Assembly: GCA_018266295.1 (NCBI GenBank)
Contig: JAFEAQ010000004.1
Location: forward strand, 186,001-250,000
Source: Bdellovibrionales bacterium
GTDB taxonomy: Bacteria > Bdellovibrionota > Bdellovibrionia > Bdellovibrionales > Bdellovibrionaceae
Direction of reading: 5' to 3'
DNA: 64,000 bases
Shown here: piece after piece, positions 52,093-62,545 of the stretch
Layout of the letters: the number at the start of each line of letters is the position of its first letter
Numbering within the stretch: the stretch's first letter is position 1
Program-made: the position numbers and the translations under genes
Notes under the pieces: generated by a model
Told to the model about the DNA's origin: nothing
What the model saw: the letters and a program-made list of their open reading frames with translations, nothing else
Database searches by the model: none

Positions 52093-53970
52093 ATGTCCAT
52101 TCAAGAGCTCAATGAAGATCAGATTCACACAATGTCCCTCGAAGAGAAGGACGAGTGGTGGTTAAAAAACGTCTACAAAGGCGACATGCCACAACTGACC
52201 CTTCGTTCAGCCTTAACCGGCGTGATTCTGGGCGGGATCTTAAGTCTGACAAATCTGTACATCGGCATTAAAACCGGCTGGACGCTGGGTGTGGGCATCT
52301 CTTCGGTGATTTTGTCTTTCGCGTTCTTCAAAGCGATGGACAAGATGAAAATCGGCAGCCACATGACGATTCTTGAAAACAATGCCATGCAATCCATCGC
52401 AACCAGCGCTGGTTACATGACAGCTCCAATGATGGCGTCCATCCCGGCGTACATGATGGTCACCGGCCAAGTAATTCCGATGTATCAAACAATCTGGTGG
52501 ATTATTGCCCTGGCGGTCCTTGGAGTTCTGTTTGCTTTCCCTCTGAAAAAACGTTTTATCAACGATGAACAAATGCCCTTTCCAGAAGGATATGCTTCCG
52601 GCGTGGTTCTCGACAGTCTTCATTCGGATGACGGCGCTTCGGGTGTTTTCAAAGCAAAACTTCTCGTTGGCGGCGCAGGCCTTTCTGCGCTCATCGAGTT
52701 TTTACGTGCGGAACCCATCCTCACGGCCCTGAAACTAAAATTCTTGGCCTTGCCTCAGTACTGGGATGAATTCATTTACAAATTCGTCACTCCGAGAATA
52801 TTCAATACTCCGCTCAAAGACCTCACGGTTCAGTGGGACACTTCGATCGTGATGCTCGGAACCGGCGGTTTGATGAGCATGAAAACCTCCATGTCGATCT
52901 TGATCGGCGGCCTTATTAACTATTTCTTGTGCGCGCCGCTTTTGATTCAAGCCGGTGTGATTCCAGAGGCGAAATTCAAAGCGATTGCCATGTGGGCGCT
53001 TTGGGGTGGAGCTTCGATCATGACGACGTCGTCTCTGTTTTCATTCTTCTCTAAACCGCAAATGATCGTTGAAGCTTTCTCAAAAAGCTTTAAAAAAGGC
53101 CAGAAGCACAAACACCACGACGTGCTTGCTAAAATCGAGTTACCAATGTGGATTTTCGCTATCGGCATTCCGGTTGTGGGCGCGATTGTCGTATACCTTG
53201 GCCACATTTGGTTTGGTGTGCACTATTGGCTCGGCCTGCTTGCGATTCCGCTCGTGTTTGTCTTTACTCTGATTGCCGTGACTGCAACCGGCCTGACGGC
53301 AATCACTCCAGGCAGCGCCCTGGGTAAACTCACGCAAATCACCTACGGCATTCTAGCTCCAGGCAATGTGACGACAAACTTGATGACGGCAGGAATTACC
53401 TCTGAAGTTTCTCTGAACGCCAGCAACTTGTTGATGGATATTAAGCCCGCCTACATGCTGGGCGGAAAGCCACGTCACCAAGCTGTCGGCCACGTGCTAG
53501 GAATTTTTGCCGGCGCGTTTGTCGCAGTTCCGGTGTTCTACTCACTTTTCCACGGCGATATTTCCCTCCTGACCTCAGATGCTTTGCCACTTCCGGGCGC
53601 GGCGATCTGGAAAGGTGTGGCAGAGGCGTTGACAAAAGGTTTGGGCAATCTGCATCCGTCGGCTCAAGCTGCCGCGGTGATCGGCGCGCTCCTTGGAATC
53701 TTGATTGAGTTCCTCAACAAGAAGACACGCGGCCGTTTCCCGCTGTCGGGTGTAGGTCTCGGTTTGGGCTTCGTTCTCCGTTTTACCGATTCTTGGTCAA
53801 TGGCTTTGGGCACGTTGCTCTTCTGGCTCGCTCGCAAGAAATTCAAAGATCAAAAGAGCTTCGGCTACCGCGCCTTCGTCGAGAATCAAGAAACGATGGC
53901 TGCCGGCGTGATTGCGGGCGGTTCTATCATCGGAATTGTCCTAATTTTGCTAGAAAATGCATTAACCTAA
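52093..53970 (+). CDS. OPT-family oligopeptide transporter
   Basis: 625-residue inner-membrane transporter of the OPT family, which imports oligopeptides or metal chelates with protons. About 14-16 hydrophobic segments fill the protein. Family features are present in LRSALTGVILGGILSLTNLY near the N-terminus, TAPMMASIPAYMMVTGQVIP, FPEGYASGVVLDSLH and ITPGSALGKLTQITYG. Bacterial OPT members next to peptidases are believed to take up peptides. The 86-bp gap from the S9 peptidase gene holds a 14-pair hairpin over the ribosome site and a possible own promoter, so its expression could be uncoupled from the upstream gene. Confidence 0.9.
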   Translation: MSIQELNEDQIHTMSLEEKDEWWLKNVYKGDMPQLTLRSALTGVILGGILSLTNLYIGIKTGWTLGVGISSVILSFAFFKAMDKMKIGSHMTILENNAMQSIATSAGYMTAPMMASIPAYMMVTGQVIPMYQTIWWIIALAVLGVLFAFPLKKRFINDEQMPFPEGYASGVVLDSLHSDDGASGVFKAKLLVGGAGLSALIEFLRAEPILTALKLKFLALPQYWDEFIYKFVTPRIFNTPLKDLTVQWDTSIVMLGTGGLMSMKTSMSILIGGLINYFLCAPLLIQAGVIPEAKFKAIAMWALWGGASIMTTSSLFSFFSKPQMIVEAFSKSFKKGQKHKHHDVLAKIELPMWIFAIGIPVVGAIVVYLGHIWFGVHYWLGLLAIPLVFVFTLIAVTATGLTAITPGSALGKLTQITYGILAPGNVTTNLMTAGITSEVSLNASNLLMDIKPAYMLGGKPRHQAVGHVLGIFAGAFVAVPVFYSLFHGDISLLTSDALPLPGAAIWKGVAEALTKGLGNLHPSAQAAAVIGALLGILIEFLNKKTRGRFPLSGVGLGLGFVLRFTDSWSMALGTLLFWLARKKFKDQKSFGYRAFVENQETMAAGVIAGGSIIGIVLILLENALT

Positions 53971-54235
53971 CTATTTGATATTATTTAAATATCCATACAC
54001 TTGTGCGCCTATATAGGTCCTCCAATATTGGCGCCCAAATATTGTGCAAAACCCTCAGAATTGCTCACGAATATTGCTTGCCCCGGATGGGGCAGCGTGA
54101 TATCCCCTATGGCCAACTATAACTCACTTTTCGATAAGTACTGGTCCCGCATAATAAAAAGGGAAATACCTGTAGCTCCTCTCACGAGATGCAGGCTCTG
54201 TCGAAAGGGTGGCTAACCAGATAAAAGGAGAGACC
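53971..54235 (+). promoter_or_regulatory. rpsB leader region
   Basis: 265-bp gap before rpsB without a gene. It holds AATATTG-type sequences at 54023, 54038 and 54070; the first two form a near palindrome CAATATTGGCGCCCAAATATTG including GGCGCC. TTTGATATT and TATATAG-like stretches suggest a promoter. In other bacteria S2 represses its own operon through the leader, so a regulatory RNA here would be expected, but I cannot show one. Confidence 0.4.
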
Positions 54236-55186
54236 ATGGCTCAAGTAACCATGAAAGAGATGCTCGACGCAGGCGTTCACTTCGGACACCAAACACAGCG
54301 TTGGAACCCAAAAATGAAAAACTACGTATACACAGCTCGTGGAGGCATTCATATCATTGACCTTCAAAAGACTGTTGTACGCGCTCAAAAAGCTGCGGAA
54401 TTCGTAAAAGATATCGCTGCTAACGGCGGTCGCTTGATCTTCGTAGGAACTAAGAAGCAAGCTATCGAACCTATCCAAGAAGCGGCTCAAAAATGCGGTC
54501 AATACTACGTTACTAAGCGTTGGTTGGGCGGCATGATGACGAACTTCGAGACTATCAAGTCTTCTGTAGCTCGCCTTCGCAAAATCGACCAAATGAAAGA
54601 AAAAGGCGAAGACAAATACCTCACTAAAAAAGAACGCGCTGGTTTGGATAAAGAATACCAACGCTTGTCTGAGTTCTTGAACGGTATCCGTGAAATGAAG
54701 GAAATGCCTGCAGCTATGTTCGTTGTGGATCTTCCTAAAGAACACATCGCAGTTGCTGAAGCGACTCGTTTGGGCATCCCAGTAGTTGGTATCGCTGATA
54801 CAAACTCTGACCCAGAATTGATCCAATACCCAATCCCAGGCAATGACGATGCTATTCGTTCCATCAAGTTGTTCGCTAACATGGTAGCTGATGCTTACCT
54901 CGAAGGCGCTAAAACTTGGGAACAAAAACTTCGCACTATGACTGACAAGCAATCTGACTTGGCTAAAGAAGAAAAAGGCGAAGTTGCTGAAGCAGCTCCT
55001 AAAAAACGCGCTCCACGCGCTGGTGGCGCTCCTGCTGGTAAAACTGCAGCTGCTAAACCTGCTGCGGGTCCTGCAGTTGTTAAAGCAACTAAAGCTCGTA
55101 AGCTTGTTGCTGCTGGTACTGCTGAAGACGTTGAAATCCAAGCTGAGCTTGAGAACAACGAAACTTCTTCTGAAGACGCTGAGTAA
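54236..55186 (+). CDS. rpsB: 30S ribosomal protein S2 with Ala/Lys-rich tail
   Basis: Small-subunit ribosomal protein, 316 residues. The core ([20 protein letters not shown] to about residue 235) is a standard S2 with the two-domain signature and [20 protein letters not shown], and [20 protein letters not shown]. The last 70 residues or so are a low-complexity tail ([20 protein letters not shown]) ending acidic ([10 protein letters not shown]). S2 of E. coli is 241 residues, so this extension is notable. AAAAGGAGAG precedes the ATG at 54236; the frame upstream to 54209 is not coding. It heads the rpsB-tsf-pyrH-frr cluster and shows strong codon bias. Confidence 0.97.
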   Translation: MAQVTMKEMLDAGVHFGHQTQRWNPKMKNYVYTARGGIHIIDLQKTVVRAQKAAEFVKDIAANGGRLIFVGTKKQAIEPIQEAAQKCGQYYVTKRWLGGMMTNFETIKSSVARLRKIDQMKEKGEDKYLTKKERAGLDKEYQRLSEFLNGIREMKEMPAAMFVVDLPKEHIAVAEATRLGIPVVGIADTNSDPELIQYPIPGNDDAIRSIKLFANMVADAYLEGAKTWEQKLRTMTDKQSDLAKEEKGEVAEAAPKKRAPRAGGAPAGKTAAAKPAAGPAVVKATKARKLVAAGTAEDVEIQAELENNETSSEDAE

Positions 55187-55205
55187 TCAGCTCTTCCCCA
55201 AAAAT

Positions 55206-55247
55206 GAGGCAGCTGCGTTCTCTTTCAGAGGCCAGCTGCTTTGTTCT
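55206..55247 (+). terminator. Attenuator or terminator between rpsB and tsf
   Basis: GCAGCTG (55209-55215) pairs with CAGCTGC (55233-55239), extended by weaker pairs on both sides, followed by TTTGTTCT. Probably a partial terminator that sets the tsf level relative to rpsB. Confidence 0.6.
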
Positions 55248-55284
55248 GTGTCCTAGATTTTTATATCGTTTAATTCTTAGATTA

Positions 55285-55298
55285 AAGGAGATCTCCTT
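55285..55298 (+). promoter_or_regulatory. 14-bp palindrome containing the tsf ribosome site
   Basis: AAGGAGATCTCCTT is a perfect palindrome directly before the ATG at 55299. Its left half is the ribosome site and its right half a complementary TCTCCTT, so the site can pair as AAGGA-GATC-TCCTT. It may damp translation or bind a dimeric protein. Confidence 0.55.
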
Positions 55299-56943
<1,645 letters not shown>

Positions 56944-56957
56944 AAGAGGAGATAGAC

Positions 56958-57515
56958 ATGCTTGCAGATGTAAAAAAGTCCGCTCAAGACAAAATGGATA
57001 AATCATCAAAAGCTCTCGTTGAAGAGCTTAACAAGATCCGTACAGGCAAAGCCCAAGTGTCTATGCTTGACGGTGTTAAAGTAAATTACTACGGAAGCCT
57101 TTCACCTTTGTCTCAGGTGGCTTCTGTTTCTTGCCCAGACGCTAAATCTTTCTTGATCGCTCCTTGGGAGACTTCCATCTTGAAAGAAATCGAAAGTGCG
57201 ATCATTAAAAGCAACCTCGGTATGGCACCAATGAATGACGGTAAAGTGATTCGTTTGAAGGTTCCTGACCTCACTGAAGAACGCCGTAAAGACCTTGCGA
57301 AGCAAGTAAAGAAGGTTGCTGAAGATTCTCGCGTCGCAATTCGTATGATTCGCCGTGATGCTAACGAAGCAGTCAAAAAGGCTTTGAAAGATAAAGCGAT
57401 CAGCGAAGATGAATCTAAAAAATCTGAAACTGAAATCCAAAAGATGACTGACGATTTCATCAAAAAAATCGATCAGATCGCGGACGAAAAAGAAAAAAGC
57501 ATCATGACCATCTAA
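56958..57515 (+). CDS. frr: Ribosome-recycling factor
   Basis: Releases ribosomes from mRNA after termination together with EF-G; 185 residues, normal length. Signatures include LNKIRTGKAQVSMLDGVKV, WETSILKEIESAI and LTEERRKDLAKQVKKVAEDS, and the long three-helix bundle ends. AGAGGAG lies before the ATG. A terminator overlaps its stop codon. Confidence 0.97.
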   Translation: MLADVKKSAQDKMDKSSKALVEELNKIRTGKAQVSMLDGVKVNYYGSLSPLSQVASVSCPDAKSFLIAPWETSILKEIESAIIKSNLGMAPMNDGKVIRLKVPDLTEERRKDLAKQVKKVAEDSRVAIRMIRRDANEAVKKALKDKAISEDESKKSETEIQKMTDDFIKKIDQIADEKEKSIMTI

Positions 57516-57536
57516 GCTCGGTAGCTGAGCTTTTTT
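57514..57536 (+). terminator. Terminator overlapping the frr stop codon
   Basis: AAGCTC / GAGCTT, 6-bp stem with 7-base loop, then TTTTTT. It begins inside the TAA of frr and lies 16 bp before uppS, so it would cut read-through to the envelope genes. Confidence 0.72.
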
Positions 57537-57551
57537 CCGGAGTCCGAATAC

Positions 57552-58277
57552 ATGGCTTTACCTAAACACATTGCAATCATTATGGACGGAAATGGGCGTT
57601 GGGCCCAACTCCGCCGTAAGCCACGTGTGTTTGGTCACGTCAAAGGGACTCGCGTCGCCAAAGACATCATCACAGCCTGCTCTCGTAAAGGGATCAAACA
57701 TTTGACCTTGTATGCTTTCAGCACCGAGAACTGGCTGCGTCCTGAAACCGAAGTGTCGTTCTTGATGAACATCCTTCGTCGTTACCTCAAAAAAGAAACT
57801 GAAAACCTGGTGAAAGAAAACATCCGTTTCTCAATCATCGGTGATATCTCTAAAATTCCTGCTGACGTTCGCGATGCCATCACTAAATCTATGCAAGCTA
57901 CTGCTAAATGCACGGGTCTGCAGTTGGTGTTTGCGCTCAGTTACGGTTCTCGTCAGGAAATCACGGAAGCGGTTCGCACCATCGTTGCGAAAGTGGCTAC
58001 TGGTGAAATCAAAGCCGGTGAAATTGATGAATCTACGATCAATGCGGCTCTCAGCACCTATCCTACTCCGGATCCGGATTTGATTATTCGCACAAGTGGC
58101 GAGCTTCGTCTTTCGAACTTCCTCATGTGGCAAGCGGCTTATAGCGAATTTTACTTTACTTCTACGCTGTGGCCGGATTTTACTGAGGCCAGCCTAGATA
58201 AAGCCCTGCAGGATTATCAAAGCCGTCAAAGAAGATTCGGAGCTGTTGCACAAAATGACGAAAACCTTTCTCACTAG
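57552..58277 (+). CDS. uppS: Undecaprenyl-diphosphate synthase
   Basis: Cis-prenyltransferase making the C55 lipid carrier for peptidoglycan and other glycans, 241 residues. The catalytic Asp12 is in IIMDGNGRWA; other signatures are GHVKGTRVAKDIITACSRKG, LTLYAFSTENWLRP and PDLIIRTSGELRLSNFL (with the family E-x-R-L-S-N-F). GGAGTCCG precedes the ATG. It overlaps cdsA by 23 bp. Confidence 0.96.
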   Translation: MALPKHIAIIMDGNGRWAQLRRKPRVFGHVKGTRVAKDIITACSRKGIKHLTLYAFSTENWLRPETEVSFLMNILRRYLKKETENLVKENIRFSIIGDISKIPADVRDAITKSMQATAKCTGLQLVFALSYGSRQEITEAVRTIVAKVATGEIKAGEIDESTINAALSTYPTPDPDLIIRTSGELRLSNFLMWQAAYSEFYFTSTLWPDFTEASLDKALQDYQSRQRRFGAVAQNDENLSH

Positions 58278-59076
58278 ATTCATCTCTGCTGTTGTCGCTC
58301 TTGGTGTTCTCTTTGCTATCTACTATTTCTTGGAACTCACTGGTCTTCGTCTCATTTGTTATGCCGCGGTTTTGATCGGCGGTTACGAACTCATTCAAAT
58401 CTTGCTTCCTAAGGGCACCGGTAAATTTCATAAAGGCCTCTTTTACGTCATTTTACTGATGATCTTCCACGTGGCCGCCAACTACCCGTCTTTTGCTGTG
58501 GTGGCGTTTTCAGTGCTCACTGTGATCTTCTGGGTGTTGAGTGTTCTAACTCACCAAGGGTTCCCTGAACTTGACGGACTCGTTCGCTATCAAGCCAAGG
58601 CTGTAATGGGCTTCGTTTATTTGGGTCTTCTGCCTTCTTACGCTTACCGTCTCTTAGATTTAACTCACGGACTCGTATGGTTTGCGACTCTGCTGGCCGT
58701 TGTTTTTGCTGGCGATACGGGCGCTTACCTTGTTGGAATCCTCGCTGGAAAGCACAAAATAAACCCGCGTTTGTCCCCGAAGAAGACCTGGGAAGGTTCC
58801 ATCGGCGGCCTTATCGGCTCATTGGTTGCTGGCTATGTTTGTTCACGTTTTCTTCCCGATATTCAACTAAATGCGATCCTCGTCACATCTGTTTGTGCAG
58901 GCTTCGTCGCTCAATTCGGTGACTTCTTTGAGTCACTGATTAAGCGTGTTGCAGACGTCAAAGACTCTGGCAGTTTGATGCCGGGCCATGGCGGGATCTT
59001 AGACAGAATCGACGGCGTGTTGTTTGCCAGTCCTGTTTTAATGCTTGTGGCTTCTCTTTTTGAGTCACAGTATTAA
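58255..59076 (+). CDS. cdsA: Phosphatidate cytidylyltransferase
   Basis: Inner-membrane enzyme forming CDP-diacylglycerol, the precursor of phospholipids; 273 residues with seven or eight membrane helices. The CDS signature is present as SLIKRVADVKDSGSLMPGHG followed by GILDRIDGV, near the C-terminus. I take ATG 58255 within the end of uppS (23-bp overlap); no separate ribosome site is seen, so coupling is likely. Confidence 0.93.
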   Translation: MTKTFLTRFISAVVALGVLFAIYYFLELTGLRLICYAAVLIGGYELIQILLPKGTGKFHKGLFYVILLMIFHVAANYPSFAVVAFSVLTVIFWVLSVLTHQGFPELDGLVRYQAKAVMGFVYLGLLPSYAYRLLDLTHGLVWFATLLAVVFAGDTGAYLVGILAGKHKINPRLSPKKTWEGSIGGLIGSLVAGYVCSRFLPDIQLNAILVTSVCAGFVAQFGDFFESLIKRVADVKDSGSLMPGHGGILDRIDGVLFASPVLMLVASLFESQY

Positions 59077-59150
59077 AAAAGCATCAGGTAGAACGTCTAG
59101 GTACCCGTAATTCACCACACCAATCTGCAAATTTCCTAGCTGATACAGTG

Positions 59151-59171
59151 CCTCTATTAGTAAAATAGAGG
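59151..59171 (+). promoter_or_regulatory. Hairpin over the rseP ribosome site
   Basis: CCTCTATT (59151-59158) and AATAGAGG (59164-59171) are perfect complements around a 5-base loop. The right arm contains most of the AGAGGG ribosome site for the ATG at 59175. Confidence 0.45.
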
Positions 59172-59174
59172 GAT

Positions 59175-60842
59175 ATGGAAATTATCATCGGCTTACTTAA
59201 AGGCGTCCTTAATTCAGCAGTTCCCTTCGTAATCCTCCTCGGAATTTTGATCTTCATTCACGAATTTGGTCACTTCATCGTGGCTCGTTTGTGCGGTGTG
59301 CGCGTCGAAGTTTTCAGCTTGGGATTTGGAAAGAAAATCTTCCAATACAAGCGTGGAGATACTACATATTGCATCTCAATCATCCCATTGGGTGGTTATG
59401 TGAAGATGTTTGGCGACCAACCAGGTGCTGAAATCGCTGAAGCGGACAAGCCATATTCATTCACACATAAAAACGTGTGGCAGAGAATCGCTGTAGTTCT
59501 CGCCGGCCCGTTGATGAACTTCTTCTTTGCGATTTTCATTTTCTTCGTCGTGGCGTTTATCGGTGAAGATTATCGCGCACCAAGAGTGGGCGATTTGGAA
59601 ACGACTTCGAAAGCTTACACAGCTGGTTTCAGATCCGGAGATAAAATCCTTTCTGTCAACGGCGCCAATGTAAATACTTGGGAAGAGTTCGAAAGCAAGC
59701 TTTCAGACATCCACGACACTCAAGCCATGGTGGATATCCAACGCGGCACTGAGAAAACCTCTTTGAAAGTGGATATTACTGGCAAACCAAATCCAAACGT
59801 TCTTAGCACGGATCCTACTGTCGGAGAAATCGAAGGCCTTTCACCAATGTCGAAGGCGGCTTTGATCGGCGTACAAAAGGATTCTCCTTTGGCAGCGTTG
59901 GGGCTTAAAACCGGTGACCGCGTAACGGCGATCAACGGCCAGGCGGTTCCTTACTGGCGTGATCTTGAAGCGACTTTGGCAAAACAAGATCCAAAGCAAG
60001 CTTTGCAAATCGATGTCGAACGTGGCCCAAGTGCTGAAAATAAAAATACAGAAACGATGAGCGTGACGCTAGCTCCGATGGCTCTTCCGAAGTACGACTT
60101 CCAAACTTTGAAACTTGAAAGCTCGGATTTGTATCTTGGTACGATCCTTGAGGGCACTCCTGCAAAAACGGCGGGCCTTTTGCCCGGCGACCGCATCATG
60201 CAGATCAACGATACGAAGATCGAAAAATGGGATGACGTTATTTCTTCTGTGAAGTCTTACGACGGCAACAAAGAAGGCGTGAAACTTCAAGTCATGCGCG
60301 GTCCAGAGCTTTTGAAAATGACGATCGTTCCACAGATGATTTCACAAATGACTCCAGGTGGCGTTGAAGATAAGCGCTACACGATCGGTGTCGCTCCTTA
60401 CATCAACTTTGCGATGCCTGAACTTGTAAAAATCAGCACAAGCAACCCCGTTGAAGCGATCAAAATCGGCGTTCAGCGTACTTGGGATGTTTCAGTGATG
60501 ACAGTGATGAGCTTCGTTCGCTTGTTTGAAGGTAAAGTTTCACCTAAAAATATTGGCGGCGTGATCTCAATCGGACAGGCAGCAAGCGAGACTTTCAAAA
60601 TCGGTATCAGCCCGTTCTTGAGAATGATGGGTTTGATTTCTGTGAATCTCTTTATTTTGAATTTGTTGCCAATCCCAGTTCTTGATGGCGGACATCTTTT
60701 GTTCTATACCATCGAAGGACTGAAGGGCGCACCGATCAGCATGAAGAAAATGGAGATCGCACAACAAGTGGGTCTAGTTCTGTTGATGAGTTTGATGGTC
60801 TTTGCGCTATTTAACGACTTCACTCGTCTATTTGGAAACTAA
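59175..60842 (+). CDS. rseP: RseP-family site-2 metalloprotease with three PDZ-like domains
   Basis: Intramembrane M50 zinc protease, which in other bacteria cuts anti-sigma factors or signal peptides; 555 residues. HEFGH is at residues 29-33, and the third ligand region NLLPIPVLDGG at 496-506. Between are three PDZ-like units: about 136-205 (GFRSGDKILSVNG), 220-300 (GLKTGDRVTAINGQAVP) and 317-388 (GLLPGDRIMQINDTKIE). E. coli RseP has 450 residues and two PDZ domains, so this one carries an extra unit. Four membrane helices fit the family topology. A small hairpin covers its ribosome site. Confidence 0.93.
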   Translation: MEIIIGLLKGVLNSAVPFVILLGILIFIHEFGHFIVARLCGVRVEVFSLGFGKKIFQYKRGDTTYCISIIPLGGYVKMFGDQPGAEIAEADKPYSFTHKNVWQRIAVVLAGPLMNFFFAIFIFFVVAFIGEDYRAPRVGDLETTSKAYTAGFRSGDKILSVNGANVNTWEEFESKLSDIHDTQAMVDIQRGTEKTSLKVDITGKPNPNVLSTDPTVGEIEGLSPMSKAALIGVQKDSPLAALGLKTGDRVTAINGQAVPYWRDLEATLAKQDPKQALQIDVERGPSAENKNTETMSVTLAPMALPKYDFQTLKLESSDLYLGTILEGTPAKTAGLLPGDRIMQINDTKIEKWDDVISSVKSYDGNKEGVKLQVMRGPELLKMTIVPQMISQMTPGGVEDKRYTIGVAPYINFAMPELVKISTSNPVEAIKIGVQRTWDVSVMTVMSFVRLFEGKVSPKNIGGVISIGQAASETFKIGISPFLRMMGLISVNLFILNLLPIPVLDGGHLLFYTIEGLKGAPISMKKMEIAQQVGLVLLMSLMVFALFNDFTRLFGN

Positions 60843-60845
60843 TTC

Positions 60846-61550
60846 ATGATCGTTCTCGCTATGGAAACCAGCACCCAGCTCGGCGGGGTTGCGGTAATAA
60901 AAGACGGACAGGTTCTAGCAATGGAATCTTCCCTCCGTCAAAAATCCCATAGCGAGGTCCTCAATCGGTTCATCCATAACTGCCTCGATAAATCTAATAT
61001 CAAGCTCGAAGAGGTCGACGTCTTTGCCGTCGGCCAGGGTCCCGGCAGTTTCACCGGCATTCGCGTTGCTGCCAATGCGGGTAAGAGTTTTTCCTATATC
61101 TACAATAAGCCCCTGGTCACAATCGACTCGTTGGTTTTGCTCGCAGCCGCCGTAAAAACCCAACTACCAGTTTTATCAATCATCAATGCTTACAAGAACA
61201 TGGTGTACCTGGGCCTCTTCGACCTGAACAAAGGTCCAGAGCCCACTTACATCATCGGCCCTGATGCTGTTCCCGTGCAAAAACTGGGAAGCCTCATCAC
61301 GCAAGATGTTCTCGTTGTCGGCGATGGTTATGAAACTTATCAAGAGTACTTGCCAGAAGATCTGAAAAGAAAATTTCACAGGGATGCACAGTTCAGCGAT
61401 CAGCCGCTTGCTGAAACCTTGGGTTTGCTCGCAGAGAAGCGTGCAAAACTTAACAAGACTATTGAATGGAATTCATTTGTGCCCCTTTATATCCGAGCCT
61501 CCGAAGCCGAAGAGCAAAGAAAGGGGATAGTGATTTCCCCGCTCAAGTAA
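60846..61550 (+). CDS. tsaB: tRNA threonylcarbamoyladenosine synthesis protein TsaB
   Basis: Helper subunit of the enzyme that makes t6A37 on ANN-reading tRNAs; 234 residues. It has the ASKHA fold signature LAMETSTQLGGVAVIKDG and VGQGPGSFTGIRVAANAGKS, as in TsaB/YeaZ. It begins three bases after the rseP stop. Length is normal. Confidence 0.92.
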   Translation: MIVLAMETSTQLGGVAVIKDGQVLAMESSLRQKSHSEVLNRFIHNCLDKSNIKLEEVDVFAVGQGPGSFTGIRVAANAGKSFSYIYNKPLVTIDSLVLLAAAVKTQLPVLSIINAYKNMVYLGLFDLNKGPEPTYIIGPDAVPVQKLGSLITQDVLVVGDGYETYQEYLPEDLKRKFHRDAQFSDQPLAETLGLLAEKRAKLNKTIEWNSFVPLYIRASEAEEQRKGIVISPLK

Positions 61551-61566
61551 ATTCGGAGTAGGTCCC

Positions 61567-62538
61567 ATGGAACGTGACTTGGATAATGAATCGCAAGATG
61601 TGATTAAGCTGAAACCTTCAAATTCAGACAAGGCCCCCGCAAAAATTTGGACAGTGGCTTCAGGTAAAGGTGGCGTAGGTAAAACCTTCGTAACTTCCAG
61701 CTTGGCCATTTGCCTCAGCAAAATGGGCCACACGGTTGTCATCGTAGATCTTGATTTGAGTGGTGCCAACGTTCATACAACATTCGGTCTTTCACCTTCC
61801 TCAGACAGCATCCGTCACTTCTTCGAAGGTTCTAAAACTTTGCAAGACCTTGTGATTCCTACTTCTATTCCTCGCGTTTCTTATATTCAAGGCTTCTGGG
61901 ACGCCTGGGCTCCGACAGATATCTCTGTCGAACAAATCCAACACTTGGCTCCAGAGATCAGAAAGCTTAACGCAGATATCGTGCTTGTTGATTTAGGTGC
62001 CGGTGCTCTTGCAAGCCACCTTGAAATGTTGAAGCTTACCGATGAAAAGATTCTGGTGTCCTCACCTGAACCTACGAGCATTGAAAAAACATATCGCTTT
62101 ATCGAATCCTTTGTTTGCTATTCACTGCAAGAGCACAGCATTCCTGAAGCATACGATCATATGATCAAAACTCTGCGCGAGAACCGTCATGGTCTAGGTG
62201 AAAAGCACTTCTCTTTTAGAACTTATCTAAAACAAAACTCCGGCATTCAACCTGACTATTTCGAAAGCCTCATGTCGAAGCCTTTGAGACTCATCGTGAA
62301 TTCATGCCGTAGCCAAGCTAACTCAGAACTTGGCTACTCAATGAAGAGTGTTTGCTACAAATACTACGATTTTAAAGTCGATTTCCTCGGCGCCATTGAT
62401 TATGACAATGCGGTGTGGCAGTCGATTCGCAATCGCGAACCTGTTTTGATCGCTCAGCCATTTACTCCGCTTGCGGGTCAATTTTTGGCAACATGCAAAC
62501 ATCTTATTGATCCTAAGGAACTTCGCGCCGTAATATAA
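61567..62538 (+). CDS. MinD/ParA-like P-loop ATPase
   Basis: 323-residue ATPase with a deviant Walker A ASGKGGVGKTFVTSSLA (about residues 32-48), IVDLDLSGANVHTTFGL (a Walker A' region as in FlhG/MinD) and VLVDLGAGALASH. It lacks a visible C-terminal amphipathic membrane helix of MinD. Orphan ATPases of this subfamily in delta-type bacteria often neighbour a helix-turn-helix gene, as here: the next gene is 7 bp away and encodes a J-like/RodZ-like protein. Possible roles are positioning or gene regulation. GGAG sits about ten bases before the ATG. Confidence 0.85.
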   Translation: MERDLDNESQDVIKLKPSNSDKAPAKIWTVASGKGGVGKTFVTSSLAICLSKMGHTVVIVDLDLSGANVHTTFGLSPSSDSIRHFFEGSKTLQDLVIPTSIPRVSYIQGFWDAWAPTDISVEQIQHLAPEIRKLNADIVLVDLGAGALASHLEMLKLTDEKILVSSPEPTSIEKTYRFIESFVCYSLQEHSIPEAYDHMIKTLRENRHGLGEKHFSFRTYLKQNSGIQPDYFESLMSKPLRLIVNSCRSQANSELGYSMKSVCYKYYDFKVDFLGAIDYDNAVWQSIRNREPVLIAQPFTPLAGQFLATCKHLIDPKELRAVI

Positions 62539-62545
62539 TATACGG

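Noticed and set aside
54182-55141. 319-codon open frame antisense to rpsB
   Set aside because: Caused by the strong codon bias of rpsB; product is Phe/Ser-rich low-quality sequence.
62529-62540. TATAAT-like sequence before the J-like/RodZ-like gene
   Set aside because: No -35 element at a workable distance, and it lies inside an apparent operon.
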